Shown: piece by piece, positions 25,401-32,338 of the stretch
How positions within the stretch are numbered: the first letter of the stretch is position 1
How the letters are laid out: every line of letters begins with the position of its first letter
Position numbers and translations under genes: made by a program
Notes under the pieces: model-generated
The model's input: only the letters and a program-made list of their open reading frames with translations
Databases searched by the model: none
Told to the model about the DNA's origin: nothing
NCBI GenBank assembly: GCA_031553615.1
Contig: JAVBLJ010000037.1
Span: forward strand, 4,437 to 68,436
DNA length: 64,000 nt
Source of the DNA: WQXF01 sp031553615
Lineage (GTDB): Bacteria; Bacillota; Clostridia; Christensenellales; Aristaeellaceae
Direction of reading: 5' to 3'

Positions 25401-26024
25401 GCGCAGATTCGCGAAATGGGCACGGTCAACGTCAACGCCATCGAGGATTACCATAATTGCCGCACGCGGTACGACGACCTGTGCTCTCAGAGGGAGGATT
25501 TGACCCGCGCGGAAGAGGATTTGCACGGCATCATCGATGGCTTGCTCGTCAAAATGGAAAAGCAGTTCCGCGAGCAGTTCGCGCTTCTTGGCGGGTATTT
25601 TTCCGAAACATTCGCCAGGCTATTTGGCGGCGGGCAGGCCGAGCTCAAGCTGCTCGATCCTTCCGACGTGCTCAACTGCGGAATCGAGATCGTGGCGCAG
25701 CCGCCGGGCAAGAAGCTGCAGATGCTCACCCTGCTTTCGGGCGGCGAGCGCGCGCTGACCGCCATCGCCATCCTGTTTGCAATGCTGCGGCTCAAGCCCA
25801 CGCCGTTCTGTATTCTCGACGAGATCGAAGCCGCGCTTGATGATGCCAACATCAACCACTTCGCGGATTTCCTTTCGGAGTTTTCGCAGGACACGCAGTT
25901 TGTGGTGGTCACCCACCGCAAGGGCACCATGGAGCGCTGCGATGCGCTCTACGGCGTGGCGATGGAAGAAAAGGGTGTTTCGCGCATGGTTAGCGTGCAG
26001 CTGACCGATCATGTGGCGAGCTAG
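22464..26024 (+). CDS. smc: Chromosome segregation protein SMC
   Basis: 1186 residues. SMC dimers with ScpAB organise and segregate the chromosome. The N-terminal ATPase half has Walker A GPNGSGKSNISDAVRW (about residues 32-47) and the C-terminal half has the signature LTLLSGGERALTAIAILFAM and Walker B CILDEIEAALDDANI. Two long Gln/Glu/Ala-rich coiled coils (about 165-500 and 670-1010) flank a hinge at about 510-660 (PKEYEKPVEAVLGAAL, GRATFLPL, MTGGSAQSR). I choose TTG 22464, eight bases after AAGAGGAG, giving the usual MRLKKLEIYGFKSFAE start; the GTG at 22455 overlaps the ribosome binding site. Followed by ftsY. Confidence 0.96.
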   Translation: MRLKKLEIYGFKSFAERTEIVFEQGITGIVGPNGSGKSNISDAVRWVLGEQNARSLRGGKMEDIIFNGTEKRKRLGYCEVSLVFDNADQALASDYAEVQVTRRVYRSGESEYSLNKTPCRLKDIIDLFRDTGIGKEGYSLIGQGRIDEILSVKSEDRRQVFEEAAGIVKYKSRKEEAERRMENTRQNLTRVEDIIDELGNQLEPLAQQSETARKYLTLREQLRGLELNAFILRSDRIQDRVGSIGQTIEGLTEAITQAEERAKEQGARRMEIEEAIVAQDRLVSEAHERVLELSRALEAHEGANNVLRADIMHTTQDEKRLQTEREESQQRLHTLEELQASATGDQTQQHSLLDAQRKELDHVDELQRLAQADADEKEHALDAHKTAIMEAMNRLSDVRSSQMRLTTMRQSLEKRLEEVREAEKGMDADEARLAEAVQTARVAQQSVGAQMEKLAQEAAQLDIQVRATALQAESLSEQLAAHSGQQQALSSRLRVLREMERDYEGYQHAVKQVLLRAKEEKGVHGVVATLLRVPKEYEKPVEAVLGAALQHVVTSDEYVAKRMIDYLRQRQYGRATFLPLTSVQGRTLSQQERQFLDMPGCLGLASELVSFDPQYRGIIESLLGRTVIAKDLDSGIEIMRRGRYAFRLVTLEGDVMHSGGSMTGGSAQSRMTSLLSREREIAEHEKALLDLSAKATQAKAELAALESRRTEEKRLRGELYAGLHQEEIAVAREQERFSRAQDEYDAHGEKRAQQRLMCEQIEDNLRDIAEQMGEINAHQDGAEQDTASMHQQTQVLQAALAQAREKANEAREQATAWRVSMAALEREVESLRRDSVRLESEQQALRQRLEQHQGLLARCQETAREYSRQLEAGEAQQRECQQQLQAASEALAALQRKRAEQQTALHQQGQEMDALRERLNADVDKHHRAELQLTRLEGDLKQLQDRIWDEYELTYAGAKQYQEEGFELGPAEKQIEAIRAQIREMGTVNVNAIEDYHNCRTRYDDLCSQREDLTRAEEDLHGIIDGLLVKMEKQFREQFALLGGYFSETFARLFGGGQAELKLLDPSDVLNCGIEIVAQPPGKKLQMLTLLSGGERALTAIAILFAMLRLKPTPFCILDEIEAALDDANINHFADFLSEFSQDTQFVVVTHRKGTMERCDALYGVAMEEKGVSRMVSVQLTDHVAS

Positions 26025-26068
26025 AATATCCCGGGCGGAGCGCGCAGTGTGCGCGAAAGGAGCAGAGC

Positions 26069-26980
26069 ATGGCGGAAGAGAAAAAGGGGCTGTTTAGCAG
26101 GCTGCGGCAGGGGCTCACCAAGTCGCGCGCCTCGCTGGCCGGTCGCGTAGACGATTTGGTTCAATCCACGCGCACCATCGATGAAGATTTTTACGAGGAA
26201 TTGACCGATATCCTCATCGTGGCCGACCTTGGCGTGCGCGTAGTGGATGAACTCATCGCGCAACTCAAGGCCAAGGTGGCCGCCGAAAAGACGCGCGACG
26301 CCAATCGTGCCCACGAACTGCTGAAGGAGCTGTTGAAGGAGCGCATGCGCATGCCGCGTGCGCCGCTCAAGTGGCCCATGGTGATGCTGATCGTGGGCGT
26401 GAACGGCGTGGGCAAGACCACCACCATCGGCAAGCTGGCGCTGCGCTTTAAGGAAGCACAGCACACGGTGATGCTGGCGGCAGCGGATACCTTCCGCGCG
26501 GCGGCGGCCGATCAGCTGGCGGTGTGGTCGGAGCGCGCGGGCGTGCCGCTGGTGCGCATGGCCGAGAGCACCGACCCCGCCGCGGTGGTGTTTGACGCGG
26601 TGCAGACGTTCAAGGCCAAGGAGGCCGATCTGCTGATTGTGGACACTGCGGGCAGGTTGCACAACAAAAAACACCTGATGGAAGAGCTTCGCAAGATGTC
26701 GAAGATCATCTCCCGCGAGTATCCGGCAGCCGAGGTGCGCACCCTGTTGGTGCTCGATGCGACCACCGGACAAAATGGGCTGGTGCAGGCCAAGGAATTC
26801 AAGGAAGTAAGCGAACTGAACGGCATCGTGCTTACCAAGCTCGATGGCACGGCCAAGGGCGGCATTGCGTTCGCCATTCGCAGCGAGCTCAACGTGCCGG
26901 TGCTCTACGTGGGCGTGGGGGAAGGCATCGAGGATTTGCAGGCCTTTGATGCGGATAGTTTCGTGGATGCTATCTTCTAA
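26069..26980 (+). CDS. ftsY: Signal recognition particle receptor FtsY
   Basis: 303 residues. SRP-type GTPase that docks Ffh-ribosome complexes at the membrane. An N domain (about 1-95, without the long acidic A domain of E. coli) precedes the G domain: G1 GVNGVGKTTTIGKLAL, DTFRAAAADQL, G3 LLIVDTAGRLHNKKHLMEEL, G4 VLTKLDGTAKGG, and GVGEGIEDLQAFDA near the end. ATG at 26069 follows AAAGGAG. It lies 44 bases after smc. Its partner Ffh is encoded 550 bases downstream behind a separate promoter. Confidence 0.96.
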   Translation: MAEEKKGLFSRLRQGLTKSRASLAGRVDDLVQSTRTIDEDFYEELTDILIVADLGVRVVDELIAQLKAKVAAEKTRDANRAHELLKELLKERMRMPRAPLKWPMVMLIVGVNGVGKTTTIGKLALRFKEAQHTVMLAAADTFRAAAADQLAVWSERAGVPLVRMAESTDPAAVVFDAVQTFKAKEADLLIVDTAGRLHNKKHLMEELRKMSKIISREYPAAEVRTLLVLDATTGQNGLVQAKEFKEVSELNGIVLTKLDGTAKGGIAFAIRSELNVPVLYVGVGEGIEDLQAFDADSFVDAIF

Positions 26981-27054
26981 AACAGTATTATGATGGACCT
27001 ATATTGTGCAACAAAATTCTCCTATAGCACTCCAAACATGACAAGCAAAAACCC

Positions 27055-27082
27055 TTGACAGGCACCTGATTTCGTGTATAAT
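27055..27082 (+). promoter_or_regulatory. Promoter of ylxM-ffh
   Basis: TTGACA (27055-27060), 16-base spacer, TATAAT (27077-27082): near-consensus sigma-A promoter. The leader then carries CGTCAAG and CTTGACAC (about 27090-27112) as an inverted repeat with a T-rich loop, just before the GGGAGGG ribosome binding site of ylxM. Confidence 0.85.
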
Positions 27083-27128
27083 AGATCAGGCGTCAAGGTT
27101 TTTTTCTTGACACTGCTCGGGAGGGCCC

Positions 27129-27542
27129 ATGGAGAAACGCATCGAAACCGGCTGGCTGTTGGATTTCTATGGCCCCTTGCTCACTGCACGGCAGCAAGCG
27201 CTGCTGCGTCTGTACTGTGAGGAGGACCTTTCCTTGGCCGAAATCGCGGCGCAAGAAGGCGTATCGCGCCAGGCGGTGCACGATGCGGTGCGACGCGGAG
27301 CCGCTCAACTACACGATTTCGAAGCGCAGCTAGGGCTGCTCAGCCGATATCGGCGGTTGTACGATGCATTGCGCCAATGCCAAGCGGTGCTCACCCAAAT
27401 GGAGAGCGCGGATCGCATAGAGACCGATGAAAGCGCAGAAACTGCGCGCGGTTTTTCCCGGGAATTACAGCAAGCTCAGCGAAAAGCACTGCGCGAAACG
27501 CTGACGCGCTTGGCGGATGAGGAGGGGTTCGATGGCATTTGA
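27129..27542 (+). CDS. ylxM: YlxM/p13-family HTH protein
   Basis: 137 residues. YlxM (UPF0122) is encoded next to ffh across Gram-positive bacteria and is thought to act with the SRP. Residues 1-100 are the conserved part: ETGWLLDFYGPLLTARQQAL and the helix-turn-helix LSLAEIAAQEGVSRQAVHDA. The C-terminal about 35 residues (ESAETARGFSRELQQAQRKA) are longer than in typical YlxM (about 105-115 residues) and look helical. The ATG at 27129 has GGGAGGG before it. The gene overlaps ffh by 11 bases, so the two are coupled. Confidence 0.9.
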   Translation: MEKRIETGWLLDFYGPLLTARQQALLRLYCEEDLSLAEIAAQEGVSRQAVHDAVRRGAAQLHDFEAQLGLLSRYRRLYDALRQCQAVLTQMESADRIETDESAETARGFSRELQQAQRKALRETLTRLADEEGFDGI

Positions 27543-28857
27543 GGGCTTGTCCGAAAAGCTGCAAAACGCCTTTAAGAAGATCGCCAGCCGTGGCAAGCTG
27601 ACCGAAGCCGACGTGAAGCTGGTGATGCGCGATGTGCGCATGGCGCTGCTGGAAGCCGACGTCAACTACAAGGTCGTCAAGGATTTTATTCAAAAAACCA
27701 CCGAACGCTGCGTGGGTACGGCGGTGCTCGATAGCCTCACCCCACAGCAGCAGATCATCAAGACCGTCAACGAGGAGCTCACCCAGCTCATGGGCGGCTC
27801 CAACGCCAAGCTCACCTTTTCCTCTTCGCCTATTACGGTGTACATGCTGTGCGGCCTGCAGGGCGCGGGCAAAACCACCATGGCCGCCAAGCTGGGCGGC
27901 TGGCTGAGCAAGCAGGGCAAGAAACCGCTGCTCGTGGCCTGCGATATCTATCGCCCCGCTGCCATTCAGCAGCTCATGGTTGTGGGCCAACAGGTAGGCG
28001 TTCCGGTGTTCGAGCGCGGCCAGCAGGATCCGGTCAAGACCGCGAAGGAAGCTATCGAGTGCGCGCAATACTACGGAAACGACGTAGTGATACTCGATAC
28101 CGCCGGTCGCCTGCATATTGATGAAGAGCTCATGCAAGAGCTGCGCCGCGTGCGCGATGCCGTCAAGCCGCAGGAAATCCTGCTGGTTGTGGACGCCATG
28201 ACCGGTCAGGATGCCGTACAGGTCGCCCAATCGTTCCACGACCAGCTCGATCTGGCGGGCGTGATCCTCACCAAGCTCGATGGCGACACCCGTGGCGGCG
28301 CGGCGCTTTCGGTGCGCGCAGTCACGGGTAAGCCCATCAAGTTCGCGGGCACCGGGGAAAAGCTGCAGGACATCGAACCCTTCCACCCCGAGCGCATGGC
28401 CTCGCGCATCCTGGGCATGGGCGATATGCTCTCGCTGATCGAAAAGGCGCAGGAAGCCTTCGACGATCACGATACCGAAGCCCTGGCCCGCAAGGCCCGC
28501 ACCGCCGATTTTACGCTTGAGGATTTCCTGGATCAAATGCAGCAGCTCAAAAAGATGGGCCCCCTCTCCAACGTGCTGGGCATGCTGCCCGGCGTGGGCA
28601 ACAAGCTCAAGGATGTTCAGGTGGATGACAACGCGATGAAGAAGCCCGAGGCCATCATCCGCTCCATGACCCCCAGAGAGCGTGCGAAGCCCGATATCCT
28701 CAACGCCAGCCGCCGCCGCCGCATCGCTGCCGGTTCGGGCACCACGGTGCAGGACGTCAACCAGCTCATCAAGCAATTCGAATCCTCAAAGCAAATGATG
28801 AAGCAAATGATGAGCATGCGCCACGGGAAAAAGGGCCGGGGAAGAATGCCCTTCTAA
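27532..28857 (+). CDS. ffh: Signal recognition particle protein Ffh
   Basis: 441 residues. Binds signal sequences and SRP RNA to direct membrane proteins to SecYEG. NG domain: G1 GLQGAGKTTMAAKLGG, KPLLVACDIYRPAAIQQL, G3 VILDTAGRLHIDEELMQEL, G4 VILTKLDGDTRGGAALS. The Met-rich M domain runs from about 300 (DFTLEDFLDQMQQLKKMGPL, GMLPG) to the C-terminus with a Met cluster (QMMKQMMSMRHG). The start at ATG 27532 after GAGGAGG overlaps ylxM. A 14-nt tandem repeat begins inside its last codons. Confidence 0.97.
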   Translation: MAFEGLSEKLQNAFKKIASRGKLTEADVKLVMRDVRMALLEADVNYKVVKDFIQKTTERCVGTAVLDSLTPQQQIIKTVNEELTQLMGGSNAKLTFSSSPITVYMLCGLQGAGKTTMAAKLGGWLSKQGKKPLLVACDIYRPAAIQQLMVVGQQVGVPVFERGQQDPVKTAKEAIECAQYYGNDVVILDTAGRLHIDEELMQELRRVRDAVKPQEILLVVDAMTGQDAVQVAQSFHDQLDLAGVILTKLDGDTRGGAALSVRAVTGKPIKFAGTGEKLQDIEPFHPERMASRILGMGDMLSLIEKAQEAFDDHDTEALARKARTADFTLEDFLDQMQQLKKMGPLSNVLGMLPGVGNKLKDVQVDDNAMKKPEAIIRSMTPRERAKPDILNASRRRRIAAGSGTTVQDVNQLIKQFESSKQMMKQMMSMRHGKKGRGRMPF

Positions 28858-28889
28858 AAAAGCCCTTCTAAAAAAGCCCTTCTAGCATC
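28848..28889 (+). repeat. 14-nt tandem repeat spanning the ffh stop codon
   Basis: GCCCTTCTAAAAAA occurs at 28848-28861 and 28862-28875, and a third, diverged copy (GCCCTTCTAGCATC) at 28876-28889. The first copy contains the ffh stop TAA (28855-28857). As 14 is not a multiple of three, the three stop triplets fall in three different frames. Confidence 0.9.
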
Positions 28890-28970
28890 AAGGAGGCAAG
28901 TCGTCCAAGCGGCGATTGTCCATAGAGCCTAAACAGGCATCATTTTTTCATCGAAAGAGGAGGAATCCCC

Positions 28971-29219
28971 ATGGCCGTCAAAATCCGTCTCCGCCGTATG
29001 GGCATGAAAAAGCATCCGTTCTATCGCATCGTCGTCGCCGATGAGCGCTCCCCCCGCGATGGCCGCTGCATCGAAGAGATTGGATACTACAACCCCATGA
29101 CGCAGCCCGCCGACGTGAAGATCGACAACGATCGGGCGACCTATTGGCTCCAGAGCGGCGCACAGCCTACCGATACCGTGCGTGTGTTGCTCAAAAAGAC
29201 CGGCGCGATCGAGAAGTAA
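28971..29219 (+). CDS. rpsP: Ribosomal protein S16
   Basis: 82 residues, small-subunit protein needed for 16S rRNA folding. The N-terminus AVKIRLRRMGMKKHPFYRIV and then RSPRDGRCIEEIGYYNP are diagnostic. ATG at 28971 follows AGGAGG with eight bases spacing. A short GCCT...AGGC hairpin followed by T6 lies just upstream (about 28926-28948) and could act as a weak attenuator between ffh and rpsP. It starts the small ribosome-assembly group rpsP-khpA-rimM. Confidence 0.97.
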   Translation: MAVKIRLRRMGMKKHPFYRIVVADERSPRDGRCIEEIGYYNPMTQPADVKIDNDRATYWLQSGAQPTDTVRVLLKKTGAIEK

Positions 29220-29249
29220 TCGCTTCTGCGCCAGAATGCGAGGGAACAC

Positions 29250-29477
29250 ATGGGTGAATTGGTAGCTTTTGTGGCCCGAAGCCTGGTGGAAAACCCGGAT
29301 GCGGTGAACGTTCGCGAGGTGGAAGGCCCCGAGTCGATCATTGTGGAGCTACGGGTTGCTCCCGAGGACATGGGCAAGGTCATCGGCAAACAAGGGCGCA
29401 TCGCCAAAGCCATCCGCGCGGTGGTCAAGGCGGCAACGCCCAAGGATAGCAAGCCGGTGTTTTTGGAGATCGTGTAA
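29250..29477 (+). CDS. khpA: KH-domain RNA-binding protein KhpA
   Basis: 75 residues, a single KH domain. GKVIGKQGRIAKAIRAVV holds the GxxG loop (GKQG) that contacts RNA. KhpA works with KhpB/Jag as an RNA chaperone linked to cell division and is typically encoded between rpsP and rimM, as here. ATG at 29250 follows GAGGGAACAC. Its TAA overlaps the rimM ATG by one base. Confidence 0.95.
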   Translation: MGELVAFVARSLVENPDAVNVREVEGPESIIVELRVAPEDMGKVIGKQGRIAKAIRAVVKAATPKDSKPVFLEIV

Positions 29478-30001
29478 TGTTGCAAGCATACCTGACCATT
29501 GGTCAAGTGCTAAAGCCTCAAGGCGTTCGCGGGGAAGTGAAGGTCAAACCCATGACCGACGACCCGCAACGCTTTTTGGCGCTTGATCGCGTTTATTTGC
29601 GCAAGAATGAGGCATACGAACCGCATGCCGTGCAGTGCACCCGCGTGCACGATGGCTTCGCATACCTGCTTTTCGATGGCATGACCGATCGGGAGACCGC
29701 CGAGACGTTGCGCGAAACACTGCTGTACGTGGATCGTGCGCACGCCGTGGAACTGCCCGACGACGCTAATTTCATCACCGATCTCATCGGCTGCGAAGCG
29801 TTTGACCTGCAAGGCCAGCGCATCGGCACGTTGATCGACGTGCTGCAGCCCGGCGCAAACGACGTGTACGTGTTCGAAACGCCGAAGGGCGAGCTGATGG
29901 TGCCCGCACTCAAGCGGGTGGTGCCGCAGGTTGACGTGATCACGCGCCGCATCACCATTGATGAGCGCACCTTGGATGAGGTAGCCGTCTATAACGATTG
30001 A
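29477..30001 (+). CDS. rimM: Ribosome maturation factor RimM
   Basis: 174 residues. Assists maturation of the 30S head with S19 near S16. The N-terminal domain begins LTIGQVLKPQGVRGEVKVKP and the PRC-barrel domain follows (FITDLIGCEAFDLQGQRIG, MVPALKRVVPQVD, ERTLDEVAVYND). It overlaps khpA by one base. The usual next genes, trmD and rplS, are absent; a terminator begins 40 bases after the stop. Confidence 0.96.
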   Translation: MLQAYLTIGQVLKPQGVRGEVKVKPMTDDPQRFLALDRVYLRKNEAYEPHAVQCTRVHDGFAYLLFDGMTDRETAETLRETLLYVDRAHAVELPDDANFITDLIGCEAFDLQGQRIGTLIDVLQPGANDVYVFETPKGELMVPALKRVVPQVDVITRRITIDERTLDEVAVYND

Positions 30002-30040
30002 TACGACTCCTCGCTAGATTTCACGCAAAACTTTTCCCTC

Positions 30041-30062
30041 GCGCCCAGTTGGGCGCTTTTTT
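30041..30062 (+). terminator. Intrinsic terminator after rimM
   Basis: GCGCCCAGTTGGGCGC (30041-30056) followed by TTTTTT. It closes the rpsP-khpA-rimM transcript. Confidence 0.85.
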
Positions 30063-30145
30063 GTTGCTGGGAAGGATTGGGGCTTGGCACGCGTTGTATG
30101 GGTAGTACGCGCAGGCTGCGGTGTTTCAAGAGTGCTTTGGTGTTA

Positions 30146-30308
30146 ATACCCATTCCAACTACGTTTTGCCACAATCCAGCGGATCTTTATCCGATCGGCG
30201 TTGTCGTACCTCGGTCGGCATAGCTGCTGGCTACGCCTCCTTCGGACTCCTAGCCGAACGTAAAAATCTCTCGCTGGGTTATTGGCAAAACCTAATTGGA
30301 ATTAGTAT
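30146..30308 (+). repeat. 163-bp inverted-repeat (MITE-like) element, copy 1
   Basis: The element begins ATACCCATTCCAACTACG and ends GGAATTAGTAT; the last about 38 bases, read in reverse complement (ATACTAATTCCAATTAGG and on), match the first 38, including GTTTTGCCA and CCAGCG. A second copy, about 90 percent identical by eye, is at 36372-36533. No ORF inside. Internal hairpins include TAGC-TGCTG-GCTA and TTCGG...CCGAA. The ends are flanked by TTA/TAA, which could be a short target duplication. Confidence 0.85.
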
Positions 30309-30341
30309 AACGCCAGTAGGGATTGCGAAAGGAGAGTGACC

Positions 30342-31064
30342 ATGGTGCGGAAACTGTTTGCGCTCGTGCTTGTGCTGGGGTTATGCATCGTTCCGGTGGG
30401 CAGGGCGGAGGATTGGAATGAAAAGCAGGGGACGATGCTGGTATCCTCCTGCTGGGCTTACGCGGAGCCGAGCCCAGCGGCCCAAGCCCTGCAACAACTT
30501 CACATGGGATTGAACTACGAAATCCACGAAATCAAAAATGGCTGGAGCAAGGTGCAGCTCACCGATGGCAGCTTTGGATGGGTGCCTGAGACTGCGATCG
30601 ATTACGTCGATGCGCTGCCTCCGGAAATCGATGTCTCGAACCTGCGCAGGGCGGTGGTGATCTGCGAGGGGCTCTCGTTGCGTGAATTGCCGAAGGCGAG
30701 CGAAAAGCGGCTTGCACTCATGCCCAATGGTTCACACGGCTACATTTTGGGCGAACAGGACGGCTGGCTGCAACTGCGCTACCTCCATCGCGAGAAAAAT
30801 CAACCTCCGGAAGTATGCGTCGGCTGGGTGCAGAAGGAATACACGGTGGAGAATCCGCTGTACATCCACCTCAAGCAGCGTACCAACGTGCTTGCTTTCG
30901 ATTCGCAGGAAGCGCCGGTGGTCGGGCAGACCAGCGCAAACGCGAGGTTGGCGGTGATTGGCAATGTGGGCGATTACTACGTGGTAAACCTGCGCAGTGC
31001 CAGCGGCTTCGTTCACAAAGCCGAACAGGCGTGGACGGAGTACGACGTAATACACGGCGAATAA
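30342..31064 (+). CDS. Secreted protein with three bacterial SH3-like domains
   Basis: 240 residues. Signal peptide 1-22 (KLFALVLVLGLCIVPVGRAE). Three SH3b-like units: about 27-80 (VSSCWAYAEPSPAAQ, NGWSKVQLTDGSFGWVPETA), about 95-165 (ICEGLSLRELPKASEKR, DGWLQLRY, VGWVQKEY), and about 170-232 (NVLAFDSQEAPVVGQTSANA, YYVVNLRSASGFVHKAEQA). SH3b domains usually bind cell-wall peptides; there is no catalytic domain, so it may target a partner or sense the wall. I start at ATG 30342 because GGAG is correctly spaced for it and not for the GTG at 30336. It begins 33 bases after the repeat element and ends at a strong bidirectional terminator. Confidence 0.85.
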   Translation: MVRKLFALVLVLGLCIVPVGRAEDWNEKQGTMLVSSCWAYAEPSPAAQALQQLHMGLNYEIHEIKNGWSKVQLTDGSFGWVPETAIDYVDALPPEIDVSNLRRAVVICEGLSLRELPKASEKRLALMPNGSHGYILGEQDGWLQLRYLHREKNQPPEVCVGWVQKEYTVENPLYIHLKQRTNVLAFDSQEAPVVGQTSANARLAVIGNVGDYYVVNLRSASGFVHKAEQAWTEYDVIHGE

Positions 31065-31088
31065 TTTTTCTATCGCGCTCCACTATGC

Positions 31089-31131
31089 AAAAAAGCCCGC
31101 CCAGGGGAGCGCTCCCCCGGCGGGCCTTTAT
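31089..31131. terminator. Bidirectional terminator
   Basis: GCCCGCC (31095-31101) pairs with GGCGGGC (31119-31125), extended by GGGGAGC/GCTCCCC inside; A6 lies to the left and TTTATT to the right. It separates the SH3 gene (+) from the convergent URO-D gene (-). Confidence 0.9.
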
Positions 31132-31147
31132 TCTATCTTCTATTCCT

Positions 31148-32293
31148 TCAGCGCATGCCGAACATTTCTTGCTTGAGATCCAGGTAGTAGAGGTAATCCT
31201 GCGGGTCGACATTCGGCGGGCAGCGGTGATCGCAAAAGGGAATGTAGCCGCCGCGCGCCACGTATTTTTCAAGCGATTGCAGGTAGGCTTTGATCGCGGG
31301 CCGCCCAGCGCCCAGCTGGATTTTGTCCACACCGCCCATGATGCGCAGCTGCCCATCGTAACGGTCGAGCAACTCACCCGGGTGTGCGCAGCCGTTCACC
31401 TCGAAGGGGAAGAGGCAGTTGATGCCGCCCTCCAGCAGATAGGGCAGTATGGGGCGTACGTCACCATCGCAATCCGTGTACCAAAGGTCGATGCCGTGCT
31501 GCTGCAGGCGCTTGTGGATGCGCTTGTATCGCGGCATCACAATATCGCGGAAGAAGGGCACCGAAACGATGGGCCCATTTTTGAAGCAGATATCCTCCCA
31601 GCCCGAAGCGTAATCGAACTGAAAATGCGGCAGCAGTTGATCGAGGGAGTGCTCCACCAGCTGGCAATAGGTCTCCACCATATCCTCCACCATCTCAGGG
31701 TAATCGTAGACCGCGTAGGCCAAGCCTTCAAAGGTGAGCAGGTCGCGCACGCGCCCGATCATCGAGCCGCAATCCACGCCCAGCGGGTAATCGCGATCCG
31801 CAGGGTGCTGGGCAAGGAGCGCTGCGATATCGTGCGTGCGCGCCGGGTCGTCTACCTGGAAGCGCTCCTCCTTCACGCGCGCCCACTCCTCGGGCGTGGT
31901 GATGGAGGATTGGATGTAGTGGGGGATGGTGCTGTGCCCATCGAGGGGCACTTCGGCTAGCAGACCGTCACGGTTCTGCAGGATGCGCTTGGTGCTCGTG
32001 CGACTCACTTCCGCCACTGGGAAGCCGGGCTGAATGTCGCAGCGCCCCCAAATGCTCTGAATGGTATCGAAGCTGAAGAAACGATCGGCGTCCTCGTTGC
32101 TCCGAATACCATTTTTTGTGAAAATATCCCACAGCTCGAAATTGTCGTCCCAGTAGCCAAACTCCATGTTGAAGCAACGATCGACGCTCTGGTAGTGCAT
32201 CTGGCGGTTGAAGCGCTCGCGATCGGTCATGGTGCCCTTCCAACGCGGACGAATCGGGCGGATAGCTTGAATATCGTTCGAAGTATCGGCCAT
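31148..32293 (-). CDS. URO-D superfamily protein (not HemE)
   Basis: 381 residues. The fold is that of uroporphyrinogen decarboxylase, as judged by RERFNRQMHYQSVDRCFNME at the start, FPVAEVSRTSTKRI, YPLGVDCGSMIGRVRDLL, PFFRDIVMPRYKRIHKRLQQ, DLWYTDCDGDVRPILPYLLE, then LRIMGGVDKIQLGAG and YIPFCDHRCPPNVDP. Members in anaerobes act as zinc-dependent corrinoid methyltransferases or unknown enzymes; HemE features (the N-terminal Arg-rich active-site loop) are absent, and no corrinoid protein is encoded nearby. I use ATG 32293, nine bases after AAGGGAGAG, rather than 32320. It lies 45 bases below a MATE gene on the same strand. The substrate is unknown. Confidence 0.8.
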   Translation of the reverse strand: MADTSNDIQAIRPIRPRWKGTMTDRERFNRQMHYQSVDRCFNMEFGYWDDNFELWDIFTKNGIRSNEDADRFFSFDTIQSIWGRCDIQPGFPVAEVSRTSTKRILQNRDGLLAEVPLDGHSTIPHYIQSSITTPEEWARVKEERFQVDDPARTHDIAALLAQHPADRDYPLGVDCGSMIGRVRDLLTFEGLAYAVYDYPEMVEDMVETYCQLVEHSLDQLLPHFQFDYASGWEDICFKNGPIVSVPFFRDIVMPRYKRIHKRLQQHGIDLWYTDCDGDVRPILPYLLEGGINCLFPFEVNGCAHPGELLDRYDGQLRIMGGVDKIQLGAGRPAIKAYLQSLEKYVARGGYIPFCDHRCPPNVDPQDYLYYLDLKQEMFGMR

Positions 32294-32338
32294 ATGGATG
32301 CTCTCCCTTCGGTGTGGCAATTTCGGTTGACGTGGGGG

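Noticed and set aside
27391..28776. 461-codon open frame on the minus strand
   Set aside because: Antisense to ylxM-ffh, whose identity is certain.
31148..32293. hemE (uroporphyrinogen decarboxylase proper)
   Set aside because: The fold fits but HemE active-site motifs and haem-gene neighbours are missing.
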